From the NCBI GenBank assembly GCA_013140985.1, contig JABFRU010000027.1, positions 1 through 53,983 on the forward strand: a stretch of 53,983 bases of DNA, written 5' to 3'. Source of the DNA: Chitinophagaceae bacterium. Lineage in GTDB: Bacteria; Bacteroidota; Bacteroidia; Chitinophagales; Chitinophagaceae. Of the stretch, positions 1-8,065 are shown piece after piece (positions within the stretch are counted from its first letter, which is position 1; every line of letters starts with the position of its first letter). Under the pieces are notes generated by a model, which saw only the letters and a list, made by a program, of their open reading frames with translations, was not told where the DNA came from and made no database searches. A program made the translations under genes and the position numbers.

Positions 1-2
1 TA

Positions 3-1010
3 TTTAGCGGGAGACAGGACGGAACACTCACAGAGATCACTTATGCGTCGCATGGAGATGTATCAGAATGGATCACCGGGATGAATTTGATAACAGAAGA
101 CTTCAAAGAAGCAAAAATAACTTCAACGCCATTGCGAAACTATCAGCAACTGACTACCGGCGTATTTGTACAGAATAACCAGAAGGTGAGTGAAACGTTC
201 CGGCTGGAAACCGGATTAAGAGGAGACTTTGTAAAAGATTATGGATTTGCTTTTTTACCAAGAGTATCGGCTTTGTTTAAATTCTCGCCCAAAGTATCAT
301 CGAGGATAGGTGGTGGCCTGGGATATAAGGCGCCGAATATTTTTACAGAAGAAAGTGAAAGGATGCAATACAAAAACATATTGCCCATTGATGATGCTGT
401 CAATAAACTGGAAAGAAGCTATGGCGTAAATGCAGATATCAACTACAAAACAAAATTCGGTGATGTGAGTTTCAGTATCAATCATCTTTTCTTTTATACC
501 CGGATCAGCGATCCATTGCTTTTGCAGCCTGCCGGAGCAAATTTTCGCCTCAATAATGTAAATGGGCATATTGATAGTAAAGGAGTAGAAACAAATATGA
601 AACTGGGATATAAGGATTTTAAATTGTTCCTTGGCTATACATTCACCCAGGCATACCTGCACCAGGGAAATAGTAAAATTGATAGTTACCTTACGCCAAA
701 ACACAGATTGAATTCTGTGTTACTCTATGAAGTACATGAAAAAATAAAAATTGGATTAGAAGGTTACTACTTCAGCAAACAAAAATTAAGTGATGGCGCT
801 ACCGGAAAATCCTATTGGATAATGGGCTTCATGGCCGAAAAGCTCTGGGAGAAACTTTCTTTGTATATCAACTTTGAGAACTTTTTCGATGCAAGACAAA
901 CAAAATTCGATACTATTTATACAGGCAGCATCAGCAATCCGCAATTCAGGGATATCTATGCGCCACTGGATGGATTTGTTATCAATGGAGGAATTAAACT
1001 CCGCCTTTGA
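3..1010 (+). CDS. TonB-dependent receptor, C-terminal part (5' truncated by window edge)
   Basis: This is the distal beta-barrel part of an outer-membrane TonB-dependent receptor, which would import a ligand such as an iron chelate at the expense of proton-motive force passed on by TonB. The reading frame is open to the first bases of the window, so the gene begins upstream; the first internal Met (base 81) is not the start. The sequence shows alternating aromatic and polar strands typical of these barrels (for example FXLNNVNG-like and SIYINFENFFDARQ-like strands). It closes with a short strand ending GGIKLRL, lacking the usual terminal Phe. The stop abuts the stop of the convergent ChaN-like gene, and that neighbour suggests haem or iron as substrate, but this is inference from context. 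The plug domain and TonB box lie outside the window. Confidence 0.85.
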   Translation, partial: FSGRQDGTLTEITYASHGDVSEWITGMNLITEDFKEAKITSTPLRNYQQLTTGVFVQNNQKVSETFRLETGLRGDFVKDYGFAFLPRVSALFKFSPKVSSRIGGGLGYKAPNIFTEESERMQYKNILPIDDAVNKLERSYGVNADINYKTKFGDVSFSINHLFFYTRISDPLLLQPAGANFRLNNVNGHIDSKGVETNMKLGYKDFKLFLGYTFTQAYLHQGNSKIDSYLTPKHRLNSVLLYEVHEKIKIGLEGYYFSKQKLSDGATGKSYWIMGFMAEKLWEKLSLYINFENFFDARQTKFDTIYTGSISNPQFRDIYAPLDGFVINGGIKLRL

Positions 1011-1886
1011 TCAATATGTTTTCTTCAGATCCGGATCGGTAAGAATAATATAATCGCCGAGATGAATAAATTTCTCCCAATCGGGATTGGAAAACGAAGC
1101 ATCGCTGAAACTGCTGATGTTTAAAATTTTCAATCCCTGTTTTCTTTTTTGCAATTGAGCCAATGTTCCCAGTTTTTCATCACAGTGAAAACGGCCTACG
1201 CAATGGAATATTTTTTTGTCTTTATTCTTCTTCCAGAATTTATACATACTGTAACTCATGCCCGCATCCCAAAGGCTCTGGCTATGATAAACCTTTGGGT
1301 TTTCACCCCCCGGGCTGCCTTTCATGATATCAAAAAATTTTTCCCGGTATCGCCCAGTCAGGGTGTCGTAGGGAAGAGGAGGCAAAAATGTTTTTGATTC
1401 TTTGGATAAACTGTCCAGCGATTTCATTCCTCTCCGGCTCACCATACTCACATAACGTCGGGGTGGGTTGGCTGCAATTACATGCAATTTGTTTTGTTTG
1501 GCAAATTCAATCATTGGCCGGTAATCCCGGTAATTGCTCCACAACCGGACATCTTTGGAAAACCGGTCTTCCGGTACAAAACCAGCGAGGTAATCATTTA
1601 AGGCAACCTGATTGTCGGTTTCAAACATTTCAAGGCTGAGGGCCAGTTTATCTCCAAATTTTTGCTGCAATGCTTTGAAGATGGCTGCTTCCATATAATG
1701 ACCGGCGCTGTCATTGTGCTCTTCTCCAAAAAACAACACATTGGCATCCGCCATGTCGGCAATGATTTTGTCAATAGTGATAATCTGTTTGGTGCGGGTG
1801 TCGTAGATCTTGTAATGATCTTCTATTTTATTCTGCGCAAAGAGTAAAGATGGGAGAAACGCTAATACTACAAGGGCTGCCTTCAT
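1011..1886 (-). CDS. ChaN-like haem-binding exported protein
   Basis: The 291-residue protein belongs to the ChaN/cofactor haem-binding family (DUF399, Tiki-like fold). Members bind haem at the cell surface or in the periplasm and are linked to haem-iron uptake. Residues 1–18 form a signal peptide (MKAALVV...LLFAQ). The family core is visible as VLFFGEEHND at about 50–59, LALSLEMFE at about 81–89 and a late HCVGRFHCDEKLG stretch that carries candidate haem ligands. I chose the Met at 1886 because it starts the signal peptide; the open frame runs to 1973, but its extra 29 residues are unlike a secretion signal and overlap the ileS start. The signal peptide ends in Ala-Gln without a lipobox cysteine, unlike lipoprotein ChaN. 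Convergent with the TonB receptor. Confidence 0.82.
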   Translation of the reverse strand: MKAALVVLAFLPSLLFAQNKIEDHYKIYDTRTKQIITIDKIIADMADANVLFFGEEHNDSAGHYMEAAIFKALQQKFGDKLALSLEMFETDNQVALNDYLAGFVPEDRFSKDVRLWSNYRDYRPMIEFAKQNKLHVIAANPPRRYVSMVSRRGMKSLDSLSKESKTFLPPLPYDTLTGRYREKFFDIMKGSPGGENPKVYHSQSLWDAGMSYSMYKFWKKNKDKKIFHCVGRFHCDEKLGTLAQLQKRKQGLKILNISSFSDASFSNPDWEKFIHLGDYIILTDPDLKKTY

Positions 1887-1962
1887 ACTATCAATTTTTT
1901 GTGAATGTAAAGCATCTCTCCGAAAACGTTTTCCGTAACTTCGCCATCTTTTTAGACAGGAT

Positions 1963-4900
1963 ATGAGTGCCAAATACAGAGAATTTTCCGGATTAAATTT
2001 ACCGGCCTTTGAGGCAGAAATACTGGCTCAGTGGTCTGAAAAGCAGGCTTTTGAAAAAAGTGTCTCCCTCCGGGAAGGAGCCACGCCATTTGTCTTTTAC
2101 GAAGGCCCGCCCAGTGCCAATGGTATGCCCGGCATTCACCATGTTATTTCAAGGACATTGAAGGACCTGGTTTGCCGCTACAAGACCATGAAAGGTTTCC
2201 AGGTAAAAAGAAAAGGCGGATGGGATACCCATGGCTTGCCGATCGAACTCGGCGTTGAAAAAGAACTGGGCATTACTAAAGAAGATATCGGTAAAAAAAT
2301 ATCGGTTGAAGAGTATAACCAGAAATGCCGTGAAGCAGTTTTAAGATACAAAGACAAATGGGATGATATTACCCGTAAGATGGGTTATTGGGTTGACCTC
2401 AACGATCCTTATATCACTTATCATAATGAATATATCGAAACTGTTTGGTGGTTGCTGAGTGAATTGTATAAAAAAGGATTGTTGTATGAGAGTGTGAGTA
2501 TCCAGCCATATTCACCGGCGGCAGGAACAGGACTGAGTTCACATGAATTGAATCAGCCGGGAACATATAAGGATGTGAAGGATACAAGTGCGGTGGCGAT
2601 GTTTAAAGCGATCAGGAATGAAAAGAGTGAGTTTTTATTTAAAGCAATTGAGACCGGAGGTTCGATCGACCACACACAGATTTTTGACCTCAAACAGATG
2701 CTCGAAGCCAAACCTCAGACTTCGGACACATTTTTCTTAGCATGGACGACAACACCATGGACACTTCCCTCTAATCTTGGTTTAACGGTTGGTCCGAACA
2801 TCGATTATGTTCTTGTAGAAACTTACAATCCATACCTGCACGTTCCGGTCAATGTTATTCTTGCCAAACAATTATTGAACAAATATTTTGATTTAACTGG
2901 TATCGATATCAATTCTATAAAAACCGGATTAAAATTAGTTAGCCACTTAGACACGAAGAAAATATCAAAGTGGAAAATATTAGCTGAGTTCAAAGGAAAA
3001 GATATCGAAGGTTGCGAATACGAACAGCTTATACCATACGAAGCAAACTCTCCCAAAGTAATTGAAGAAATAACTCCTGGTGCAAAACCATTCCGTGTGT
3101 TAGTTGATTCGTTTGTAACAACAGAAGATGGCACCGGTATCGTTCATACCGCTCCTGCATTTGGCGCAGATGATTTTAAAGTCGGGAAGAAATATGGTAT
3201 TGGCATATTGACAATGGTTGACAGACAAGGAAAATTTGTAGATGGTCTCGGTGAATTCAGTAATCGCTATGTAAAAAATTATAAGGATGACCCCAATTAC
3301 GTTGATGTCAACGTTGATATCGCCGTTAAATTAAAAAAAGAGAACCGGGCTTTTAAAGTTGAGAAATACGAACACAGTTACCCGCATTGCTGGAGAACTG
3401 ATAAGCCAATTTTATATTATCCTCTTGATGCATGGTTCATTAAAACGACAGCCATCAAGGATAGAATGGTTGAATTGAACAAGACCATCAACTGGAAACC
3501 CAAATCAACCGGCGAAGGAAGATTTGGCAACTGGCTGGAGAATATGGTTGACTGGAACTTAAGTCGGTCAAGATTTTGGGGAACTCCATTGCCGATCTGG
3601 AAATCGGAGGATGAAACAGAAGAAAAATGTATCGGCAGCATAGAAGAATTGAACAGTGAAATAAGAAAAGCAGCAGAAGTGTTAGGTGGCGAGACCAACA
3701 AACATTATTTGCATGAGGGCATTCTTGATCTGCATAAACCTTATGTAGATGAGATCATATTGGTAAGTGCATCAGGAAAGCCAATGAAAAGAGTTCCCGA
3801 CCTGATCGATGTTTGGTTTGATTCAGGTGCTATGCCCTATGCCCAATGGGGATTGCCCGATACAAGTTCAAATCAATTTGGTCCATTGAGTGCAGAAAAC
3901 TTTTTCAAATATCATGAGGCTTCGAAAACCCCTCCTTCGGAGGGGCTTGGGGAGGCCGTCTTTCCTGCAGATTTTATTGCCGAAGGCGTTGACCAGACAA
4001 GAGGATGGTTCTATACACTTCATGCAATTGCAGCATTGGTGTTTGATTCGGTGGCGTATAAAACTTGCGTATCGAATGGGTTGGTGCTCGATAAGAATGG
4101 CAATAAGATGAGTAAACGTTTGGGAAATGTGGTTGATCCATTTAAAACGATCGAGACATTCGGCGCAGATGCTACAAGATGGTATCTCATCACCAATGCA
4201 TCGCCATGGGATAATATGAAGTTCGATCTCGATGGTATCAAAGAAGTGCAACGGAAATTCTTTGGAACACTGTATAATACCTATCAATTCTTTTCACTGT
4301 ATGCCAATGTGGATGGATTTGCTTTTAAAGAAAAATATATTCCATTAAAAGATCGTTCAGAAATCGATCGCTGGATACTTTCTTCATTAAATACAGTCGT
4401 GAAGAAAGCCAATGAATACATGGATGATTATGAGCCGACACAAGCCGGTCGTGTGATCGAGGATTTTGTGGACAGTCATTTGAGCAATTGGTATGTTCGT
4501 CTTTGCCGCCGCCGCTTCTGGAAAGGAGAATATGAGCAGGATAAGATATGTGCCTATCAAACCTTGTATGAGTGTTTGGAAACATTGACAAGACTGATCG
4601 CACCAATATCTCCGTTCTTCAGTGATTACTTGTTTCAGAATTTAAACGCAATAACAAAAAGATTTGATGCAGCGTCTGTACATCATGTAAGCTATCCTTC
4701 CATTGATGAAACCCAGAACCCCCCAACGGGGGGCAGGGGGGCCATCGAAGAATCATTGGAGGAAAGAATGCAACTGGCGCAGGATGCTTCTTCATTGATA
4801 TTATCACTTCGTAAGAAAGTGAATATAAAAGTCCGCCAGCCTTTGCAAAAAGTATTGATACCGGCTTTGAATGCTTCTATGAAAAAGCAGTTACAGCAAA

Positions 4901-5496
4901 TAGAAGAGCTTATCAAAGCCGAAGTGAATGTAAAGGAGATCGAATATCCTGATCCGGGCAATACGATTATCAGCAAAAAGATCAAACCCAATTTTGTGGC
5001 ATTGGGTAAAAAGCTGGGACCAAAAATGAAAGCAGTATCAGCAGCATTGGCACAATTCACCCAGGAAGATATTGTACTGTTCGAAAAAGAAGGTCAATAT
5101 AATTTGTCAATTGATGGCGAACCTGTAATATTACAGATTGCCGAAGTGGAAATAAGCAGCGAGGATATTCCGGGCTGGACAGTGGCCAATAAAGGCAGCC
5201 TGACCGTAGCACTGGATATCACAGTGACCCCTGAATTAGAAGCAGAAGGTAATGCCCGGGAGTTTGTGAACCGTATCCAAAAGATCCGCAAAGACAGTGG
5301 ATTTGAATTGACAGACAGGGTGGAAGTGAGGGTAAAAGCTGCGAACGGATTAAAAGATTCTTTAGCTCAGTTTAAAGACTATATTTGCGCCGAAATTCTT
5401 GCTGACAAGCTTGAATTTGTGCCTGAAATCCAGGACGGAACTGAGATCGAGATAAACGATGTTTCGCTAAATGTGATTGTTTTAAAAAAAGGGTAA
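1963..5496 (+). CDS. ileS: isoleucyl-tRNA synthetase, type 2, with GXHH signature
   Basis: Cytosolic enzyme that charges tRNA-Ile with isoleucine and edits mischarged valine. The 1177-residue length, absence of a C-terminal zinc finger and the form of the signatures point to the long IleRS2 type, which is generally mupirocin tolerant. The first class I signature reads G57-I-H-H60 (within NGMPGIHHV) instead of HXGH, that is, first and third positions swapped. The second signature is KMSKR at 715–719. The WTTTPWTLPSN stretch marks the editing domain. Two GC-rich palindromic in-frame insertions encode TPPSEGLGEA (656–665) and NPPTGGRGA (about 919–927). An additional lineage-specific stretch (about 230–262) precedes the editing motif. 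The ATG at 1963 lies 76 bases from the divergent ChaN start. The next gene follows after 3 bases. Confidence 0.97.
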   Translation: MSAKYREFSGLNLPAFEAEILAQWSEKQAFEKSVSLREGATPFVFYEGPPSANGMPGIHHVISRTLKDLVCRYKTMKGFQVKRKGGWDTHGLPIELGVEKELGITKEDIGKKISVEEYNQKCREAVLRYKDKWDDITRKMGYWVDLNDPYITYHNEYIETVWWLLSELYKKGLLYESVSIQPYSPAAGTGLSSHELNQPGTYKDVKDTSAVAMFKAIRNEKSEFLFKAIETGGSIDHTQIFDLKQMLEAKPQTSDTFFLAWTTTPWTLPSNLGLTVGPNIDYVLVETYNPYLHVPVNVILAKQLLNKYFDLTGIDINSIKTGLKLVSHLDTKKISKWKILAEFKGKDIEGCEYEQLIPYEANSPKVIEEITPGAKPFRVLVDSFVTTEDGTGIVHTAPAFGADDFKVGKKYGIGILTMVDRQGKFVDGLGEFSNRYVKNYKDDPNYVDVNVDIAVKLKKENRAFKVEKYEHSYPHCWRTDKPILYYPLDAWFIKTTAIKDRMVELNKTINWKPKSTGEGRFGNWLENMVDWNLSRSRFWGTPLPIWKSEDETEEKCIGSIEELNSEIRKAAEVLGGETNKHYLHEGILDLHKPYVDEIILVSASGKPMKRVPDLIDVWFDSGAMPYAQWGLPDTSSNQFGPLSAENFFKYHEASKTPPSEGLGEAVFPADFIAEGVDQTRGWFYTLHAIAALVFDSVAYKTCVSNGLVLDKNGNKMSKRLGNVVDPFKTIETFGADATRWYLITNASPWDNMKFDLDGIKEVQRKFFGTLYNTYQFFSLYANVDGFAFKEKYIPLKDRSEIDRWILSSLNTVVKKANEYMDDYEPTQAGRVIEDFVDSHLSNWYVRLCRRRFWKGEYEQDKICAYQTLYECLETLTRLIAPISPFFSDYLFQNLNAITKRFDAASVHHVSYPSIDETQNPPTGGRGAIEESLEERMQLAQDASSLILSLRKKVNIKVRQPLQKVLIPALNASMKKQLQQIEELIKAEVNVKEIEYPDPGNTIISKKIKPNFVALGKKLGPKMKAVSAALAQFTQEDIVLFEKEGQYNLSIDGEPVILQIAEVEISSEDIPGWTVANKGSLTVALDITVTPELEAEGNAREFVNRIQKIRKDSGFELTDRVEVRVKAANGLKDSLAQFKDYICAEILADKLEFVPEIQDGTEIEINDVSLNVIVLKKG
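3925..3957 (+). repeat. palindromic repeat inserted in frame in ileS (copy 1)
   Basis: The core is CCCCTCC, a TTC loop and GGAGGGG (3929–3945), then C, TT and a third G-rich block GGGGAGGCC. It is read in phase as TPPSEGLGEA and sits between the conserved FF-Y-H-E and FPADFIAEGVDQTRGW regions of IleRS. Base composition is far richer in G and C than the surrounding gene. The second copy in the same gene (4717–4743) has the same architecture and phase. Confidence 0.75.
4717..4743 (+). repeat. palindromic repeat inserted in frame in ileS (copy 2)
   Basis: The core is CCCCCC, an AAC loop and GGGGGG (4719–4733), then C, A and GGGGGGCC. It is translated as NPPTGGRGA between a variable linker and an amphipathic helix of the anticodon-binding region. 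Stem length, 3-base loop, spacer and third G block all parallel the copy at 3925, so the two appear to be members of one repeat family. Confidence 0.75.
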
Positions 5497-5499
5497 TTT

Positions 5500-6297
5500 A
5501 TGGCAACTAAGAAAAAACAAGCCGCCAAAAAGGCTGCCAAACCCGCCCCTAAAAAAAAGCCGGTAGCTAAAAAGACGGCGACAAAGAAAACTGTGAAAAA
5601 GACTAAACCTGTACCCAAAAAAGCAGCACCGAAAAAAGCAGCTAAACCAGCTCCTAAAAAGCCTGTTGCAAAAGCCCCGGCAAAACCAGTTGTGAAAGCT
5701 GTTGCCAAGCCGGAGCCAGTTAAACCAGTTGTAAAAAAACCGGGAACTGCTGATCCCAAATCACTGGTATCAATAAAACAAAAAGTAAAACCGGTCATTA
5801 AAAAAGAACCGCCAAAACCTTTAAAAGTGGTGATACCAAAAACTACTACAAAGAGTTCGGTGAAGTATGAGCCGGAGTTCACTAAATCTGTTCTTGATGC
5901 TTCTTTGACCCAGTTCTCATCAGGCCCTACCATGCGGTATTCCGATACTGACCTTGCTGAATTCAGGGAGATCATCCAAAAGAAACTGGATGCTGCTAAA
6001 AAAGAGTTGAATTATCTGCAGGGACTGATCACCCGCAAAGACGAAGGTGGTGATATGGATGAGGCCCGTTACATGACCATGGAAGATGGCAGTGTAAGTA
6101 TGGAAAGAGAACAATTGAGCCAGATGGCAAGCCGGCAGATCACTTTTATTGATCACCTGGAAAAAGCCATGATGCGGATCGAGAATAAGACCTATGGCAT
6201 TTGCCGTGTGACTGGTAAATTGATCGATAAGGCCCGTCTCCGTGCAGTACCTCATGCTACGTTAAGCATTGAAGCAAAACAAATGATGAGCAAATAA
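5500..6297 (+). CDS. DksA/TraR-like protein with histone-H1-like lysine-rich N-terminus
   Basis: The 265-residue protein has two parts. Residues 1–about 115 are almost entirely Lys, Ala, Pro and Val in repeats such as KKAAKPAPKKP, resembling the C-terminal tail of histone H1 and expected to bind nucleic acid. Residues about 145–265 match the DksA/TraR family: a long coiled coil (FREIIQKKLDAAKKELNYL) and the terminal YGICRVTGKLI...RLRAVPHATLSIEAK block. DksA proteins act in the secondary channel of RNA polymerase. The C4 zinc finger is almost lost: only Cys235 remains, with Thr and Ala-type residues at the other positions, as is common in Bacteroidota homologues. It starts 3 bases after ileS, so the two are probably cotranscribed, and a strong terminator follows. 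Confidence 0.85.
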   Translation: MATKKKQAAKKAAKPAPKKKPVAKKTATKKTVKKTKPVPKKAAPKKAAKPAPKKPVAKAPAKPVVKAVAKPEPVKPVVKKPGTADPKSLVSIKQKVKPVIKKEPPKPLKVVIPKTTTKSSVKYEPEFTKSVLDASLTQFSSGPTMRYSDTDLAEFREIIQKKLDAAKKELNYLQGLITRKDEGGDMDEARYMTMEDGSVSMEREQLSQMASRQITFIDHLEKAMMRIENKTYGICRVTGKLIDKARLRAVPHATLSIEAKQMMSK

Positions 6298-6317
6298 CAA
6301 AGACTGATCTAATAAAG

Positions 6318-6349
6318 AAAAATCCCGGTCAAATGGCCGGGATTTTTTA
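6318..6349. terminator. bidirectional intrinsic terminator
   Basis: A stem of CCCGGTC and GGCCGGG (one G·U pair) closes an AAAT loop and is extended by an A-run on the left and a T-run on the right. It can end both the ileS–dksA-like transcript and the convergent beta-barrel gene. Confidence 0.85.
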
Positions 6350-6370
6350 TTTTATGATACGATTAAGCTT

Positions 6371-7126
6371 TTATTTCCTTGGTTCCAGGAAGATCTGGAA
6401 ACCTACACCCAGCACTACTCCATGATTAGAAAAATTGGAGGTTGGGTTTTTTTCAAATGTCACATCAATGCTTCCATTGTTACCATCATCTCTTTGTGTA
6501 ATGGTTTTATATGTATGCTTGTTACTGGAAAAATTATATCCCGCATAGAAATCAAGTCCTGTGTGTGAGTTCAGCATTTTTGTCATTCCAAGGGCCAGGG
6601 CAGCATTGAAAAAAAATCCCCCGGAAGATTTGCCATCATAAACTTCTTTATAGGCCCCTGATCCGCTGCCGCCGTAGAAAAATCCTTCTGTGCGCTGAGA
6701 GCTGAATCCAAGGTTGAGACTGAGCTGGCCAAAGGGTTTAAAAGATGATGAGCCGGAACTAAAATAATTTCTTGCAAAACCCCCAATGCCAAGATTGAAA
6801 ATAGTTGCTTTATCCTCCTGGTAAGTATTGCCGCCAGCTTCGTATGTTGTTTTATTATTTGAAGGATTAATATTTATTAAAACTCCTATGGCAGTATTAT
6901 CTGAAATAAACCAACCCATAGAAGGAGCAATACTAACCCCAAAAGAGCTTGTTTTGGAAGTATAGCCGGTAGTAGGAGCAGGGAAAGATACATCGGCCGT
7001 ACCTGCATTGAAAAAAAGGCTGCCTACATTGGCTCCAACCATGCGCACTCCTTTCTTAAATTGAGCCGATGCCAAGCCTGAAATTATCAGTAAAATAGAA
7101 AGAAAAAAGCCCGTTTTTTTATACAT
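6371..7126 (-). CDS. outer-membrane beta-barrel protein
   Basis: The 251-residue protein begins with a signal peptide (MYKKTGFFLSILLIISGLASAQ) and continues as repeated amphipathic strands typical of small OmpA-like or OmpW-like barrels of the outer membrane: SFGVSIAPSMGWFISDNTA, GIGGFARNYF, GLDFYAGYNF and a last strand ending GVVLGVGFQIFL. The start at 7126 is chosen because it begins the signal sequence; the longer open frame to 7216 adds 30 residues that resemble nothing exported. No ligand or enzymatic motif is visible. Function unknown beyond barrel architecture. Confidence 0.75.
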   Translation of the reverse strand: MYKKTGFFLSILLIISGLASAQFKKGVRMVGANVGSLFFNAGTADVSFPAPTTGYTSKTSSFGVSIAPSMGWFISDNTAIGVLININPSNNKTTYEAGGNTYQEDKATIFNLGIGGFARNYFSSGSSSFKPFGQLSLNLGFSSQRTEGFFYGGSGSGAYKEVYDGKSSGGFFFNAALALGMTKMLNSHTGLDFYAGYNFSSNKHTYKTITQRDDGNNGSIDVTFEKNPTSNFSNHGVVLGVGFQIFLEPRK

Positions 7127-7305
7127 AATATATTGTTTAGGGGACGACAAATATAGAGTTGTTGGGTGATAATAATCGGGGTAAATTATTTTAAAAAAGG
7201 GGCAATAAATGTACATTTTTTCCTTTACCTTTAAAATCAGTTGGTGAATCGGAAAATTCCCTTTACTTTTAAACCGAAACTAATTAAACAGCCAAATCAA
7301 CTTTT

Positions 7306-7962
7306 ATGAGAAAGTTCAGACTTCTTTCGCTTTTGTTATTAGCCATCGCTTTTATTGCAATTAATTGTACTAAGGAAGGTCCTGAAGGTCCTGCCGGTGC
7401 TACTGGTCCACAAGGCCCTGCTGGTCTTGGCGGTCCTGCTGGTCCTGCTGGTCCTGGTGGTCCTACTGGCCCTGCTGGCCCTACTGGTCCTCAAGGCCCT
7501 CCGGGAACAGCTAATGTTATCTATTCTGCGTGGGCTACAAGTCCATTCGCAATTAGAGATACAACTGTAGATGGTGCTACTTTTTTCAAAGTAACCCATA
7601 TTAATGCCCCATCACTTACTAATGCTATACTTGACCAGGGTGTTGTATTAACTTATATGAGACTTACAGGAGTTATCACACCTTCACTTCTTCCATTCAC
7701 AAGCATGGCGGGTGGCACAACAAGTATCATAGGAACATGGAATACGGTTCAAAAGATCTTTATCAACCGGCATACTATTAACTGTAATAATGCAGGTTGT
7801 GCAATTGGTATGAGTAATGCTCTTGAATACAGGTATATTATTATTCCTGGTGCAGTACCCGGGGGTAAAACTACAGGAGTAGGAGGTACAAATTATACTG
7901 CTGAGCAAGTAAAAGCAATGTCTTACGAGCAAATATGCAGCTTGTTTAAGATACCGAAATAA
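7306..7962 (+). CDS. lipoprotein with collagen-like Gly-X-Y repeat
   Basis: A 218-residue lipoprotein. The signal peptide ends in a lipobox AINC with the lipidated Cys at 21. It is followed by 15 uninterrupted Gly-X-Y triplets (residues 25–69, mostly GPA, GPT, GPQ), which would form a collagen-type triple helix. The C-terminal domain of about 150 residues is unrecognised and contains two close cysteines (NCNNAGC). This lipoprotein–short collagen stalk–globular head layout is recurrent in Bacteroidota and would project a trimeric head from the cell surface or into the periplasm. The repeat is very regular at DNA level (GGTCCTGCT words) and may vary in length between strains. A terminator follows directly. 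Confidence 0.85.
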   Translation: MRKFRLLSLLLLAIAFIAINCTKEGPEGPAGATGPQGPAGLGGPAGPAGPGGPTGPAGPTGPQGPPGTANVIYSAWATSPFAIRDTTVDGATFFKVTHINAPSLTNAILDQGVVLTYMRLTGVITPSLLPFTSMAGGTTSIIGTWNTVQKIFINRHTINCNNAGCAIGMSNALEYRYIIIPGAVPGGKTTGVGGTNYTAEQVKAMSYEQICSLFKIPK

Positions 7963-7982
7963 TTGTAACATATTAAATAAGT

Positions 7983-8015
7983 AAAGCCGTTTCGCTTTAG
8001 GCGAGGCGGCTTTTT
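7983..8015 (+). terminator. intrinsic terminator after collagen-like gene
   Basis: A 10-pair stem (GCCGTTTCGC with GCGAGGCGGC, including two G·U pairs) closes a 5-base loop and is followed by TTTTT. Confidence 0.85.
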
Positions 8016-8065
8016 CTTTTTATCACTTTGTTTCTGTCTTATCTTGCGGTACCAAAATCTTGCTG

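Noticed and set aside
3868-4287. 139-residue reverse open frame within ileS
   Set aside because: Shadow frame of a well-conserved synthetase region; no independent signal.
7370-7510. Short regular repeats that might suggest a CRISPR array
   Set aside because: They are in-frame Gly-X-Y codons without spacers.
7339-7599. Ser/Arg/Thr-rich open frame opposite the collagen-like gene
   Set aside because: Its repeats are only the complement of the GGTCCTGCT words of the real gene.
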